Counted from the first letter of the stretch, positions 37,601 to 44,760 are shown. The stretch: 64,000 bases of DNA from Vibrionales bacterium SWAT-3 (GCA_000169995.1 AAZW01000002.1:186001-250000); one strand, 5' to 3'. Notes: generated by a model from the letters alone, not told the origin. Numbers and translations: made by a program.

Positions 37601-38526
37601 GCTTCGCCTTCGGGCGTGATTACAAATATCTGTTCTTCTTTTTCAGGAAAAGGGTTATCCGTCTCAGCTCCATGATGGATAACATTTCCCCCTGTACGGC
37701 CAGTTTGGACAACCGACTTATTCAAATCTGCAATTAAGCCTTTCATCCACTCTGGTACTTTACCGAGATTAGGATCAGCTACACGGCGATCTGCCTGACC
37801 CAGGCCCTGCGTTTGTACTTTCTCAACAACTTTTTTCAATGTCAGTTTTTCATTCGGATCTGATTTTTTTACAACGGAATCTAAGCTAGGAGCGACCATA
37901 AACATGTCATAATCTGCCGTTAGTGGAACAACGCTCCCGTTAATTTTTGCGCCCATCACATCGAGTAAACGCCATGGCTTATTTACTCCCAGTGTTGAGC
38001 TTGTGCCAGGTAGTGTACGGTACTCAACTGAGTAGGGATTGGTTCCGTCGCCTTTTAACCTAAATTCATAGTGTTGGGCACCTTTACCAGTGATAGCAAT
38101 GGATTTTGTATTTTTGTCCCAACTCAACACCCCTAACGACTGGAGTTCATTCAGTCTCTCTTCCGATAATGTCAGCGCGACCGTACCAATACTTTTTGAT
38201 GCTTCATTTAGCGAAGTCCGATTTGAAGAATTTCCTAGATTAACCCCCTTTACATTACCAAATTTCTTACTTAAATCTTGGTCGAGCGGGATGAAACCAG
38301 CCATCGGTCCCCAGTCCGAAGATTTACCATGTACATTGAGTCCTTTTGTCGCAGCCCCATTCTTAATCAGTGACGTCGAGAACTTATTAACTTTCCTAAA
38401 TAATAGGTATACTTTTTTTTCACGAGCTAATTTTATAAACGCTTCAACATGCTCTTTAACCAGACCTGATTTCTCTACGTCCTGCTCATTAAGCTTGTTT
38501 TTTAATTTTTTGTTTGGCGTTACCAT
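28651..38526 (-). CDS. giant multidomain toxin: edema-factor-like adenylyl cyclase, Cys-His-Asp domain, C80 protease, TcdA/B-type pore-forming region, FG-GAP repeats
   Basis: 3,291 residues from the ATG at 38526 (the frame is open a further 16 codons to a TTG with no better ribosome-binding site). Residues ~14-345 match anthrax edema factor: LLFRKVNK (Arg44), ATKGLNVHGKSSDWGP (Lys61, His66, Lys68), PLTADYD (Asp205, Asp207), VIHHGAETDN (His285, Asn291), the full catalytic set for a calmodulin-type cyclase making cAMP. Residues ~885-1035 hold GNCGDKA (Cys938), GDHAFL (His970), IIDPWAG (Asp986), a papain/transglutaminase-like triad. Residues ~1070-1245 are a C80 autoprotease: LVGHGG (His1135) and SLVGCDLE (Cys1184). 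Residues ~1445-1885 resemble the TcdA/TcdB pore-forming domain, hydrophobic at 1520-1595. Two ~390-residue FG-GAP/VCBS-like modules (2140-2530, 2610-3005) follow. No signal peptide; the C-terminus suits type I secretion. No acyltransferase gene is adjacent. Frame is intact. Confidence 0.9.
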   Translation of the reverse strand: MVTPNKKLKNKLNEQDVEKSGLVKEHVEAFIKLAREKKVYLLFRKVNKFSTSLIKNGAATKGLNVHGKSSDWGPMAGFIPLDQDLSKKFGNVKGVNLGNSSNRTSLNEASKSIGTVALTLSEERLNELQSLGVLSWDKNTKSIAITGKGAQHYEFRLKGDGTNPYSVEYRTLPGTSSTLGVNKPWRLLDVMGAKINGSVVPLTADYDMFMVAPSLDSVVKKSDPNEKLTLKKVVEKVQTQGLGQADRRVADPNLGKVPEWMKGLIADLNKSVVQTGRTGGNVIHHGAETDNPFPEKEEQIFVITPEGEAFLTKDWEDTQTFIHNIRQKGFITWVNRLYNKLIFEKGSLNYITWGERPPTLDEFDRYILEVAKIPNSNTLVSELKKNISPLLKSFYGMARASGESDNDFFIRQRKEIIALKYTLEALSSNYPKGDHNRTAVELLFHRIDAYDRLILRPSIKTDVSLSKQIDNVTELLSTTLGRINVSATLEKLESFYLKHQLDLSKQRVLARTLNQLVDELGRGDNIDKHSAEALKENVEKELSLAALDAKQVEFGIIDDSVIKSYRSGEASSQKISSRVVSLLQGKGIKASVIGLLVFENELSLSPKRHYAVKAHINGEDIVFDLASHKFGGVDPMVEPLAAWKEKFASLRENRETLIRYNEYPSLDKAKIDLSNAYIDIFEKGEAMTSPRWFLRSLVAKEVTDIKIRILKHYRAEPAKNIKELEKELSSLTRYYDREIIQPIVNENLSVSKGLSKSINVSDVKSKIDKLALYGDKYVHEIKSLFDEYLKLQGGYSREIKVEELIKLINQAKKSKAPTVQKKEILDKLFGLVASEIDIIDPTLPKNAIDADRVIKEVNETLPNSTTAISEIDSIIRKIKNLPEKPGANASESRKLWEMTAQEFGNMQQEIAIIRNLYLLKGKNEEYFKALIEKGLGNCGDKALYAAFLLKEKYNYSGSIEMLKLGGEGDHAFLRVGGNSPDAIIIDPWAGQHFSNKDIDIFLYNPDNEKVLVHRTDYELSKIFKDIDPTLVMPENYFDKQKQRSHELSRIKVEKVETWGKYKVIPKKSSTTSQYDSQIIIQLENDAIVAESASRLAGKHPDKTVIVQLDKDGKYRVIYGDVKKLGGKVRWQLVGHGGKDEARQTAVLSNYDPDQLANLITDFKARFAKEVTGNTLPERISLVGCDLETEKYRESFVKDLLVALDKKGLKTTLSARAGEVAVNIEGRKVSLVEPENPLATKKVVASWNKDGTVKIHSEDREFSSNIQLLKKKLTKTNLTMDEILSIHKELATTQSQGTDSILERQLQAKASHDVMQKLHQEIYEMHELTASGREKAVSEVVKGVHASHYVETFNKTVTDLIKTNNLGGDWVATSHINAEDGTLLFLNKKDGTSKFITLSSTERDAIEAFSHASAKLSESIEKNFSFDKATGRFAKKADVGDVEAPSTMNFAFLIKSVMDFESSGFSHASLATKMEIMASFTQMGLGGVHDLSKLVSLIEQAEKMSASSIVEPMRASSGFFTGVNFITNGIFLYTSIVELSKAKDPVSKATLKASIGTLALQIGVDLAALLTGSAILAPLTVPLVGIVAAIPSLVHNFAVLKEKFDATAKYFQTLEDDVTGDIVTVKDGIASVGSTAVVKEVDFLNKKIYFGTLLTSKIKSGSGSGHTRPGSWDNYFSIPYFSEKESIDIYKGLGKSHAVLNTGNSRVFVLPAALSQRLQVHLHTIPLGHRPHNSSLDKLRKYYGSHFVWGVWGGGTDHGIQINAQKTKYYRTPISVTLDKENRTLVFETVWDNYKRSLLDYKLVGSGGIYDLVLPYKAANIDVVASNTSSEIWRINADALAYDFSLQGKDGNKRIVQQGDFKYRLLHDIRVTKDKVSIGTQEIHFSGQAPQRLSILNRDKAAKVGIMTLVDMPSGNLSFSISMESETDFGEALKIIEKLPVKVGVPTVLQMANSASLSLIKLKGGGYTVDLFSKSKKVAFAVKSGFIHEVAVDGTELLFGGTAPHYQDNPLLRKGKDALRSVLERHLGKAIMSDLDFSDTVKIVSAKLQSDIQDVIVFDTKRKRVVNATFYVRSCKYLYQGTGVGTLAILATGSGHIDVDLPRTGVFAALPISEIEIVPDAQVTLLRISDRLMNQAKVNLVATPSQHLEVVLPSSLGEWRWQIDGPDLILEAGGKTFNAVDAFKTYNYNKQGEIRFNLDGKVLTVEGLLTVLKHAKHQSPNFGAFLGTDSAKNTYFQRDDNTLVILSASQLVTSLSPPEQIERMFYDEQKGVILKGASGTLYRTKQGKLSVVNETAEGIWVADTDGDGEEELVTLKTDGVNIEYKSGTTTLDNFQKKFGWLDTERYPIFLADVDGDGKKEIVAFGYDALFRYTPAQKKYDQPYKGNFSHQDGWHNQSNYKRTVRDINGDGKADIIGFDKETASDGTRTYAIEIALSSGNADKPFGGHYTANNSADPAWKQLHDVMTKSDWRYEDVVDYNGDGIGDLYFAEANGRNFVALGRKGEKNRTYFGNPFELAKLDLNGGKVKNLTMVDGQLAVITAGNDVVKALSVTKYTRQDLLLVMPEPIQSIGRDVITGVSGARYRMDGQWLTVEPGKKPSVALDITAQLLHLAPVNVQTAASSQVRITLPDEQAWQWRLVGDDLFLTSGNRKLKIADALKPSEGGRTRASIAIGTQSFTPQQVMTQLTHSRAHVYGQFISIDKQNNAYFQRSDYTLVTVSADNSVVSFSMPEMVKKVYHDAQKGVILKGASGTLYRTKQGKLSVVNEQDGIWVADTDGDGEEELVTLRENGINIEYKSGTLVEYNFQQKYGWLNTNKLPIFFGDIDGNGEKELIAFGREVYIYSPSERRFIPSYKGNFTLQKGWHNQSNNKRTVTDINGDSKADIIGFDKETAADGRRTYAIKVAMSSGRRSSPYDGYYVANKRITVAWKNLHDVMTKSDWRYEGVVDYNGDGISDLYFAEANGRNFVALGSKGEKNRTYFDNPFELAKLVLKGGKVKNAIDINGDGVTEVVIERANGHVETTELAKLKLTEADVSHLIPERIIKITDENLIIGESGLIYSPSNNNTAVAVAGVVNKSGNHERVRPWNIPIPKDGTILAKNLVILAKGYGWNGVDIKINNDSICFKAAISGETKLHFILDQKGLRLTSIEDTFKTDGASTIVKKELDSDILFNDDKLNPIRNYRRGTTTFLAVTKRKNNRSSFKAFKLQQKRVITSVGRDIAPLVEFQIHAVIKDVGLNTNTRGYSSVESKLLAQTIAVFDSSKEKSAGTDSVSEISEKAKSSMASNIVSNAY
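29515..32112 (-). repeat. two tandem FG-GAP/VCBS-like modules inside the toxin gene
   Basis: Two segments of about 1.2 kb (about 30940-32112 and 29515-30700) encode related ~390-residue modules with shared runs such as QKGVILKGASGTLYRTKQGK, TDGDGEEELVTL, TDINGD/RDINGDGKADIIGFDKET and DVMTKSDWRYE. Nucleotide identity is high in places, so this is an internal duplication. Each contains four or more Asp-rich D-x-D/N-G-D-G loops that probably bind calcium. Confidence 0.85.
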
Positions 38527-38720
38527 CTTGAAATATTTACCTCTAAAAGAACAATAGACCACCTTCGGCGGCAACTGATAATGTTACTGGAGTTAGCAGG
38601 TCGGAGACATACGAAAAACAAAATCAAAATCAAACAATGCGCAATGAGGTTAAAAGACTATTTCTAAAGGCGTCATCTTTTACACCAAATTCAAACCGAA
38701 AGTATTATGAGTACATAGCT

Positions 38721-38743
38721 AACCCCTTTCTGCGCAAGGGGTT
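38721..38743. promoter_or_regulatory. hairpin in the toxin leader
   Basis: AACCCCTT / AAGGGGTT stem with a TCTGCGC loop, about 200 bases upstream of the toxin start. It could be a terminator of an upstream transcript or an attenuator; there is no T tract on the minus strand. Confidence 0.4.
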
Positions 38744-38969
38744 GACAGGGAATGTGATGATTCATTTCACTGCCAGCTATTTCATCTTTTCAGTCTCAGT
38801 CTTCCATACCACAGTGGCGAATAAAAACTGCCTGAACGACTTGGTATTGGGGAGAGTTTTTTGTTTCTGTCGCAAACTTTGAGCCTTTTAGTTAATATTT
38901 GCTTAATTTCCACTCATGATACTTATTCTTAATATTCAAAGGCTGCCACTTTCCCTCTGAAGTTATTCT

Positions 38970-39033
38970 CGAAACCGAGGAAAACCAGCAGGACATTGCT
39001 CTTGAATCCGTACACCAGATTTGACGATAGCTC
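38970..39033. repeat. 64-bp direct repeat, right copy (left copy 27976-28039)
   Basis: Identical to 27976-28039. Here it is an isolated IS end: upstream sequence is unrelated to the transposase gene. Confidence 0.92.
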
Positions 39034-39226
39034 TCATGCGGATGTCCTGGTATAAGAACTTATTGAATGCATGACCAAAAATATGCTCACAGTGATGTCT
39101 TTTAAAATCAGAAGGATATATTTTCTCTCCTGCTTTATGTTTGAAAAAGATTTGGGGAATGTTAAATGTTTTTCGAAGGTTTTTGCTATGGTTTCACCCT
39201 CATTCCCCCTTATTTGTTGGTTATTT

Positions 39227-40207
39227 ATGAATATGAAGAAATCATTATCAGTAGTTGCGTTATCTCTATTAAGCATGTCATCGTACGCGAGAGATGATGC
39301 GAGTTTTGACTGTTTATTAGAAAAAGATGATTCAGCTCTAACACTGCTGTTAATATCACAGCTAGATTCAGTGGAATTTAACGATTTCCTTATCAGCTAC
39401 GATTGGGAAACAGGTAAGCCAAACGCTGTAAATATTACTGTCCCATCAACTGAGTTTTATGATGAATCAATAGTGGATGCATTATCTGAAAAACATAGAA
39501 GAAAGCTCAGCTTAGAAGTTCAGAAAAGGATACAGAGTAACGACCTATTCAGGGAAGTTGGTAAGTTTTCATTTGATGGAGTACCAGGTTATGTAAGCAT
39601 TCAAGGAATGTATGCTTCAGATGATTCTTTGTCTTTCAGATCGGTTGTAAGCGACAAACAGTTACAGAACATTCAACTTGCAGTTGATTCTGGAAAAAAT
39701 AAGATTACGTTCTTCTTGCCAGAAGATAAAATATCTTGTAATCCAAGTGAGCATAACTTAATTAAAAATGGTGACTTTGAACAAGGTGTTAAGCATTGGA
39801 ACTACAATGGTGGAATCGAAGCTGCCTATAATGTAGAAGCCTATGGAGTTGAAAATTTCCATAATGGGGGCATAGTTTCTGAAATGGATGCAGATCGTGG
39901 CTCACATACAGAAATCTACCAAGATGTTACGTTTGATGGAAAAATTAATAAACTTCATCTAAGTCTGTGGTTTACTAGTCGAAAAAACGAATCTGTAACA
40001 GAGAATGACGGTATTGAAATTTTCTGGGATGGGAAAGTCGTTGGTAGACAAACGGGCTATCGTAGAGGATGGAAAAAATTTGAAACCGATGTAGATGCTA
40101 ACTTTGGAGAAGGGCAATTGATGATAAAAGGGCTTGGTGAAGAAAATGGTGCTGGATATATTGTTGACAATATAAGCTTAAGCCCAATGAAGATATTCGT
40201 AAAGTAA
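39227..40207 (+). CDS. secreted protein with C-terminal carbohydrate-binding-like domain
   Basis: 326 residues from the ATG at 39227; the frame is open further upstream but only this start begins with a signal peptide (MKKSLSVVALSLLSMSSYA-RDD). The N-terminal ~180 residues are of unknown type and include ALSEKHRRKLSLEVQKRIQ. Residues ~185-326 start LIKNGDFEQGVKHWNYNGG and end GAGYIVDNISLSPM, the pattern of CBM4/9-like and DUF642-like jelly-roll domains that bind carbohydrate. It is divergent from the toxin. It might be a host-surface or cell-wall binding factor; no catalytic residues are recognisable. Confidence 0.65.
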   Translation: MNMKKSLSVVALSLLSMSSYARDDASFDCLLEKDDSALTLLLISQLDSVEFNDFLISYDWETGKPNAVNITVPSTEFYDESIVDALSEKHRRKLSLEVQKRIQSNDLFREVGKFSFDGVPGYVSIQGMYASDDSLSFRSVVSDKQLQNIQLAVDSGKNKITFFLPEDKISCNPSEHNLIKNGDFEQGVKHWNYNGGIEAAYNVEAYGVENFHNGGIVSEMDADRGSHTEIYQDVTFDGKINKLHLSLWFTSRKNESVTENDGIEIFWDGKVVGRQTGYRRGWKKFETDVDANFGEGQLMIKGLGEENGAGYIVDNISLSPMKIFVK

Positions 40208-40208
40208 A

Positions 40209-40234
40209 CCCTGCAGGTATTTGTAGGGCTCTTT
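40209..40234 (+). terminator. intrinsic terminator after the secreted protein
   Basis: CCCTGCA / TGTAGGG stem directly after the stop codon followed by CTCTTT; modest T tract. Confidence 0.5.
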
Positions 40235-40300
40235 CACAAAATTGAAAAGAGGTGAGTGTCAGCTTTCTCCGGACACACTTATGCTGTGAGTGAGTAGAAC

Positions 40301-41005
40301 GGCGTTGTTGATCAAATAATCTTCGGGGAAGCCCAGTGCCAAGGGCTTTCCCGGCTTAACTGATCGCTGCTCTAACAGGCATACCGAGTCCAATGACTTT
40401 GTTCATTGCTTTTACCCCGGCGAGTGCTTCACCATCTTGGGCGTTGTAATCACGAAGAGACAGTTTAGGGCTGTTGAACTGTTTATAGCGATACATCCCT
40501 GTCTCCGACAGTACTGTGAACGTTGGTGATAGCCATTGCCCTTTTCCACTGTTTCAGCTTACCGCTTTTCAAAGCATTGACGGCATTATTCCGGGGGATG
40601 CCCTTCTTCTCAGTATCCCACATTTGAACGAGGCGGGATGGTGGGTTTCGCCCCTTTTTGCAGCACCCTATGACATTCTTTTGCGTCGTAAGCGCCATCA
40701 GCTGAGACTTGTTCTATCCGTCGGTGCAGCGGGTTCAAAAGGGTAGGAAGCGCTTCAGTGTCTGCCGCGTTGACCAGGCTGACGACGGCGGATACGACCT
40801 CATGCGTTTCGGCATCAATAGCCAGATGGATCTTGCGCCAGGTACGTCGTTTCTCTACACCATGCTTGCGGGTTTTCCATTCTCCTTCACCGAAGACTTT
40901 CAGGCCTGTTGAATCGACGACTAGGTGAGCGACTGTCCCTCGACTAGGGTTGCGATACTTCCCCTCAACAGTCTTCGCCCGTTTGCTGATGCAGCTGTAT
41001 TACGT
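40301..41005 (-). pseudogene. degenerate IS5-family element and transposase remnant
   Basis: The minus strand encodes, with several frame breaks, pieces such as STGLKVFGEGEWKT, TWRKIHLAIDAETHE, SADGAYDAKECH and LRDYNAQDGEALAGVKAMNK, all alignable with the intact IS5-family transposase to its right but clearly diverged. The left end GGCGTTGTTGATCAAATAA resembles an IS5-family terminal repeat. The N-terminal third of the transposase is missing after about 41005. Confidence 0.8.
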
Positions 41006-41092
41006 AATGGTACGATTATCTTGGAAAGCAATTAAGCCTTATAATTAGATGATTAATTGAGGTTTATTATCCCAAACTCAGTCTATCCGAAA

Positions 41093-42146
41093 GGCTTTGT
41101 TGCGTAATTCAGTTTAGAGACAGAGCAGCCCCATTTCGTGCATTTCTTAGTCAATACGGCAAGTTTCAGGCATACCTAACCCAGTGAGCTTGTTCAACGC
41201 TTTTATCATCGCGTAAGTTTCTCCCACTTGTGCATTGTAATTTCTTAAACTTAAACGACCACCAAGTAACTGTTTAACTCGATACATCGCTGTTTCTGAC
41301 AGGGAGCGTTTGTGGTAACCATACCGCTCTTTCCAATACTTATTTGAGCCATATAACTTCTGGCAACCTACTGCGAGATTTCGGGGATGACCCCGCTCCC
41401 AGAAGGCAGCCCCTTCTCTTGGAGGAATAAGCGCAACGGCTCGCTTAATCTTAATTGCATCGTGACATGCTCTCGTATCATAAGCGCCATCACCAGACAC
41501 CTCGTGGATACTTCGGCGAGTTTGTTTCAGTAAATTCGGGAGTACTTCTCCATATGTAACTGTCGATAGACTTAGCTCGGCTGCAATAATTTCATGAGTG
41601 TTTGTATCCACGGCAATATGAAGTTTTCGCCAGACTCTACGTTTGCCATCTGTCCCGTGTTTTTTGACTTTCCATTCACCTTCGCCATAAACCTTAAGGC
41701 CAGTCGCATCAATAGCTAGATGTTGTATCGTACCTCTCGTTTTTGTCTTAAGTGAGACCTCAACTTGCTTGGCTCTACGACTGATGCAGGTGTAATGCGG
41801 ACAACTTAACGGTACATGGGCTAACCTAAATATCGAGTTGATAAAACCTTGCAGCGCTCTTAATGGCATAGAAAAAACTCGTTTCACCATGAGGGCTGTC
41901 GTGATAGCTAAATCACTGAACCGACGAGGCCTCCCGCGCTTATTCTGTTTGCTTTGCGTCCAGCCACTTATCGCTTCTTCATCAATCCAAAAGGTCAAAG
42001 AACCGCGGTTAATGAGTGATTGGTTGTATTGCTTCCAGTTGGTTGTTTTGTAACGAGGTTTAGGCATAGGGCTACGAGAGGGAGTGAATGTAGCTGATCA
42101 GATCGTAGGTTTTAGGTTTAGTTCCAATGAATTACGCAACAAAGCC
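41093..42146 (-). mobile_element. IS5-family insertion sequence, copy 1 (1,054 bp)
   Basis: Terminal inverted repeats GGCTTTGTTGCGTAATT (41093) and its complement (ending 42146). No target duplication recognised (flanks CGAAA / TGTTC). It is over 99% alike to copy 2 (60988-62041), which has the same orientation. It truncates a GNAT gene on its right. Confidence 0.93.
41147..42067 (-). CDS. IS5-family transposase, copy 1
   Basis: 306 residues, DDE family: Asp in AIDATGLKVYGEG, Asp in SGDGAYDTRACH and a C-terminal Glu block in LSETAMYRVKQLLGG. It differs from copy 2 by three residues (Val/Ala in LKxYGEG, Tyr/Asp in TVTxGEV, Glu/Lys in SLSxTAM). The Glu in the third block is the expected catalytic residue, so copy 1 is the better candidate for an active enzyme. 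Confidence 0.93.
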   Translation of the reverse strand: MPKPRYKTTNWKQYNQSLINRGSLTFWIDEEAISGWTQSKQNKRGRPRRFSDLAITTALMVKRVFSMPLRALQGFINSIFRLAHVPLSCPHYTCISRRAKQVEVSLKTKTRGTIQHLAIDATGLKVYGEGEWKVKKHGTDGKRRVWRKLHIAVDTNTHEIIAAELSLSTVTYGEVLPNLLKQTRRSIHEVSGDGAYDTRACHDAIKIKRAVALIPPREGAAFWERGHPRNLAVGCQKLYGSNKYWKERYGYHKRSLSETAMYRVKQLLGGRLSLRNYNAQVGETYAMIKALNKLTGLGMPETCRID

Positions 42147-42380
42147 TGTTCAGCAACACAAAAGTCGACTATCCCCAAAACCCTGTCCAACCTTTATTAC
42201 CCGATAATCTAATCCGAGATACCCGACAAGCACGTCTCCTTCATACTGTAGCGCACGAAAATGAGGGAGTTGTTTAAAGTAGGAACGCGCGACTTGATAC
42301 TTTGGAAATGATTGATTCCTCAACATCATTATTGCTTTATGCTGCTTGTCGGTCACATTAACTTCATACACAATTTCCAT
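42147..42380 (-). pseudogene. GNAT-like acetyltransferase, N-terminal fragment
   Basis: About 60 residues of genuine sequence from an ATG with a perfect ribosome-binding site (AAGGAGATGT): VTDKQHKAIMMLRNQSFPKY and ALQYEGDVLVGYLGLDYRVI look like the first helix and the beta2-beta3 hairpin of a GNAT domain. The acetyl-CoA binding half is lost where IS5 copy 1 begins; its remaining part was not found at either IS5 border. Confidence 0.6.
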
Positions 42381-42621
42381 ACATCTCCTTGTTGAAAATT
42401 ACAGCCGTGACACCCGAAGTTTTTATCCCTTGAAACTGCAGGCCAATGGTGAGCGTTCTGACTGATTATGTCTTCATTACCCAACTTCCAAATTCACACA
42501 GCAGTGTCCCTCCCCTAACTTTAGGAAGAGTTTACCAAGGCCATAACACCCAACAGTATAAAAATACTTCCAGACCACCTTGAGAAAAAATCAACCCAGT
42601 GACTTCTTGTTTTAAACCTTT
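42381..42621. other. intergenic region upstream of the GNAT fragment
   Basis: About 240 bases that presumably include the GNAT promoter. No gene is seen. Confidence 0.4.
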
Positions 42622-42722
42622 GTAAGCGTCTGCGAACCGACTCATTGACTTTCTAATATCAACACAGATACCGCCAACTAAGGCGGTATCTGTCATTCTG
42701 AACGCTATTCGGGGAGGGTGGA

Positions 42723-44348
42723 CTATTCCGTTTTTGGCATGTTCCAAGGTAGAAGATGACCATGGTCATCCTCACTCTTCAGTTTCGGGATTTCTCGTAG
42801 CACGTATTCGAGGTACTCATACGGCTCGCAGTCGTTAGCCTTCGCGGTTTCGATAAGACTGTACAGCACGGCACTGGCGCGGGCACCATTATGAGTCTTC
42901 GAGAACAACCAGTTGTTCCGACCCACCGTGAACGGACGCACTGAACGTTCCGCTCGGTTATTATCCATACTTAACCGGCCATCATCGATAACTCGTACTA
43001 GCTTCGACCATTGATTGAGACTGTAGCTAATCGCCTCTCCCAGTTTACTTTTAGGGGGCACCTGAGTGACCGATTTATCTAACCACGCTTTGAACTCATT
43101 GAGCAGAGATTGAGTATTTGACTGGCGGGTAGCATATCGCTCTTCCCTCGTCTTATCTTTGAGTGCTTGTTCAACACGATAGAGCTTTTGGAACCAACTG
43201 ACTGCCCACTAGATTTTACCCCCTTTACCTTGCTTGCCTTTTGGTTGGCTCTGCTCTGCCTCAATGAACTTGCGTCTTGCATGCGCCCAGCAACCCACCA
43301 ACTTCGCCTCTGTCTTTTCATACGCTTTATACCCATCCACATGAAGGTATCCAGTGTAGTTTGACAGATACGCTTGAGGGCAGTGATGCCCCCGACTCCC
43401 TTCCTGGTAGTCGAACAAGACGATACCGGGGGCTTGCGCATTACCATCCCGGTATGGACCACACCCATACAACCAGATGTAACTTTTCTTTCTTTCGTCA
43501 TCGAGCACGGTCAACGTGGTCTCGTCCGCGAACAGAACATCTTGAGCAAGGAGGGTTTCTTTCAGTAAGGCAATTAACGGCTCTACCTTATCAGCGCAAC
43601 GCAGTATCCACTGACTCATCGTTTTTCGGCTGAGCGCTAGCCCATATTGTCTGAACAGCGATTCTTGACGATAGAGAGGCAGGGCATAGTGGTATTTGTT
43701 CGTGATAATTTGCGCAAACAAAGAGGGAGTCGCGATGCTTTTCGGGATAATCGATGCCGGCGGTGAAGCCATTGCAACAACGCTCTTCTCTCCTAACGCA
43801 TCACATTGACGACAGACGTATTTGGGCCTTTCGGTGACTTCGACATACAACCTGGCTGGGATATACACCAGTTTTTCACTGGTGCTTTGTCCCATCCTGC
43901 AGAGCATCGACTGGCAACACGAGCAGGTTTTTTCTGATTCTGGAATGTCCACCACAACACGCTCTCGTGGTAGGTCTTCGGGAAGCTTTGGGCGACCACG
44001 TCGTTTTGTCTCGGATGAAGTGTTTTTCGCTTCCGATGTTTCATCATTCTGATTATCGGGTGCTTCATCTTCACCTGTCGTATCGGCATGAGCCTCCGCC
44101 TCATTGAACTCTAAGTCCTGAGGGGGTATGGTTTCACTACTGTTACCAAAGCGTTTACGCCGCGCTAGGTTGAGTTTTTCAACCAGCGATTGGATAGTTA
44201 TTTCGCTCTCGTTTAAAGACTGGCGAAGTGTGAGTATGTTCGATTCACTTTCGCCTAGAGATTGGTGAAGAGTGAGTACCGTAGATTCAAGCTCAGTCAC
44301 TTTTGAACGTAAGAGCGCTAGCTCATCTGGATTATTTTTATTTGGCAT
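42723..44348 (-). pseudogene. IS66 TnpC transposase with an in-frame amber codon
   Basis: 541 codons with a TAG at 43209-43211 (codon 380). Before it: coiled coil, zinc-binding region (CSCCQSMLC, CRQCDALG) and the first two catalytic Asp (LFADETTLTVL, HVDGYKAYE). After it, in the same frame: WAVSWFQKLYRVEQALKDK and NNRAERSVRPFTVGRNNWLF with the catalytic Glu. Alignment with IS66 type 1 shows TAG replaces a single sense codon. The frame around it is otherwise intact. Confidence 0.88.
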
Positions 44349-44403
44349 ATAAGGAAGATCGCAGAGATCCGCGAAAGTTCCTTATCCGCTATTATTTTTT
44401 AAT

Positions 44404-44760
44404 TTAATTAAGACTTTGGTAATTCAATGTTTGATGGGGTTTCATTTTTTCAATATCGAGCCCATCAAGCAACCAATGCCACTGCTCTTCAGTTAATGAG
44501 AGGGTTTTCCCTGGCATTTTTCTTGGCCAAGCGAACATGTCTTTTTCGAGTCGCTTTTGCCAGAGGCAAAAGCCATTACGCTGCCAGTAGAGAACTTTGA
44601 GCTTATCCCGCGTGCGATTACAGAAGACGAATAGCGCTTCGGAGAAGGGATTAAGGTTCATATTCTGTTCAACAATAAAGCTCAAGCCGTTAATGCCCTT
44701 TCTAAAATCGACGGGCGCCTTGTGGAGATAGATAACAGAGATATCAGGGAACATTTTCAT
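44404..44760 (-). CDS. tnpB: IS66 TnpB (Orf2)
   Basis: 118 residues from the ATG at 44760, which overlaps the tnpA stop (ATGA). The family core VIYLHKAPVDFRKGINGLSF and RDKLKVLYWQRNGFCLWQKR is complete. Confidence 0.93.
   Translation of the reverse strand: MKMFPDISVIYLHKAPVDFRKGINGLSFIVEQNMNLNPFSEALFVFCNRTRDKLKVLYWQRNGFCLWQKRLEKDMFAWPRKMPGKTLSLTEEQWHWLLDGLDIEKMKPHQTLNYQSLN

Larger units (their letters stand above)
38527..39226. other. leader and divergent promoter region of the toxin, with IS remnant
   Basis: About 700 bases without a gene. It contains the hairpin at 38721-38743, the 64-bp repeat at 38970-39033 and presumably promoters for the toxin (minus) and the secreted protein at 39227 (plus). 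An AGAGG 13 bases before the toxin ATG is the only ribosome-binding candidate. Confidence 0.5.

Noticed and set aside
28651..38526. Classifying the giant protein as a standard MARTX toxin
   Set aside because: It lacks the glycine-rich A/B/C repeats of MARTX proteins and has a TcdA/B-type pore region instead.
38527..38574. TTG start 16 codons upstream of the toxin ATG
   Set aside because: No ribosome-binding site precedes it, and homology to edema factor starts well after the ATG.
40483..40912. ORFs on both strands in the degenerate IS5 region
   Set aside because: They are fragments or antisense shadows of the decayed transposase.
42150..42380. GNAT fragment as an RtxC-type toxin acyltransferase
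   Set aside because: The visible sequence has GNAT hairpin features but none of the conserved His/Asp blocks of RtxC/HlyC, and it is truncated.
43209..43211. Amber codon as pyrrolysine insertion
   Set aside because: No pyl genes or PYLIS-like structure are seen, and Vibrionaceae are not known to use pyrrolysine.
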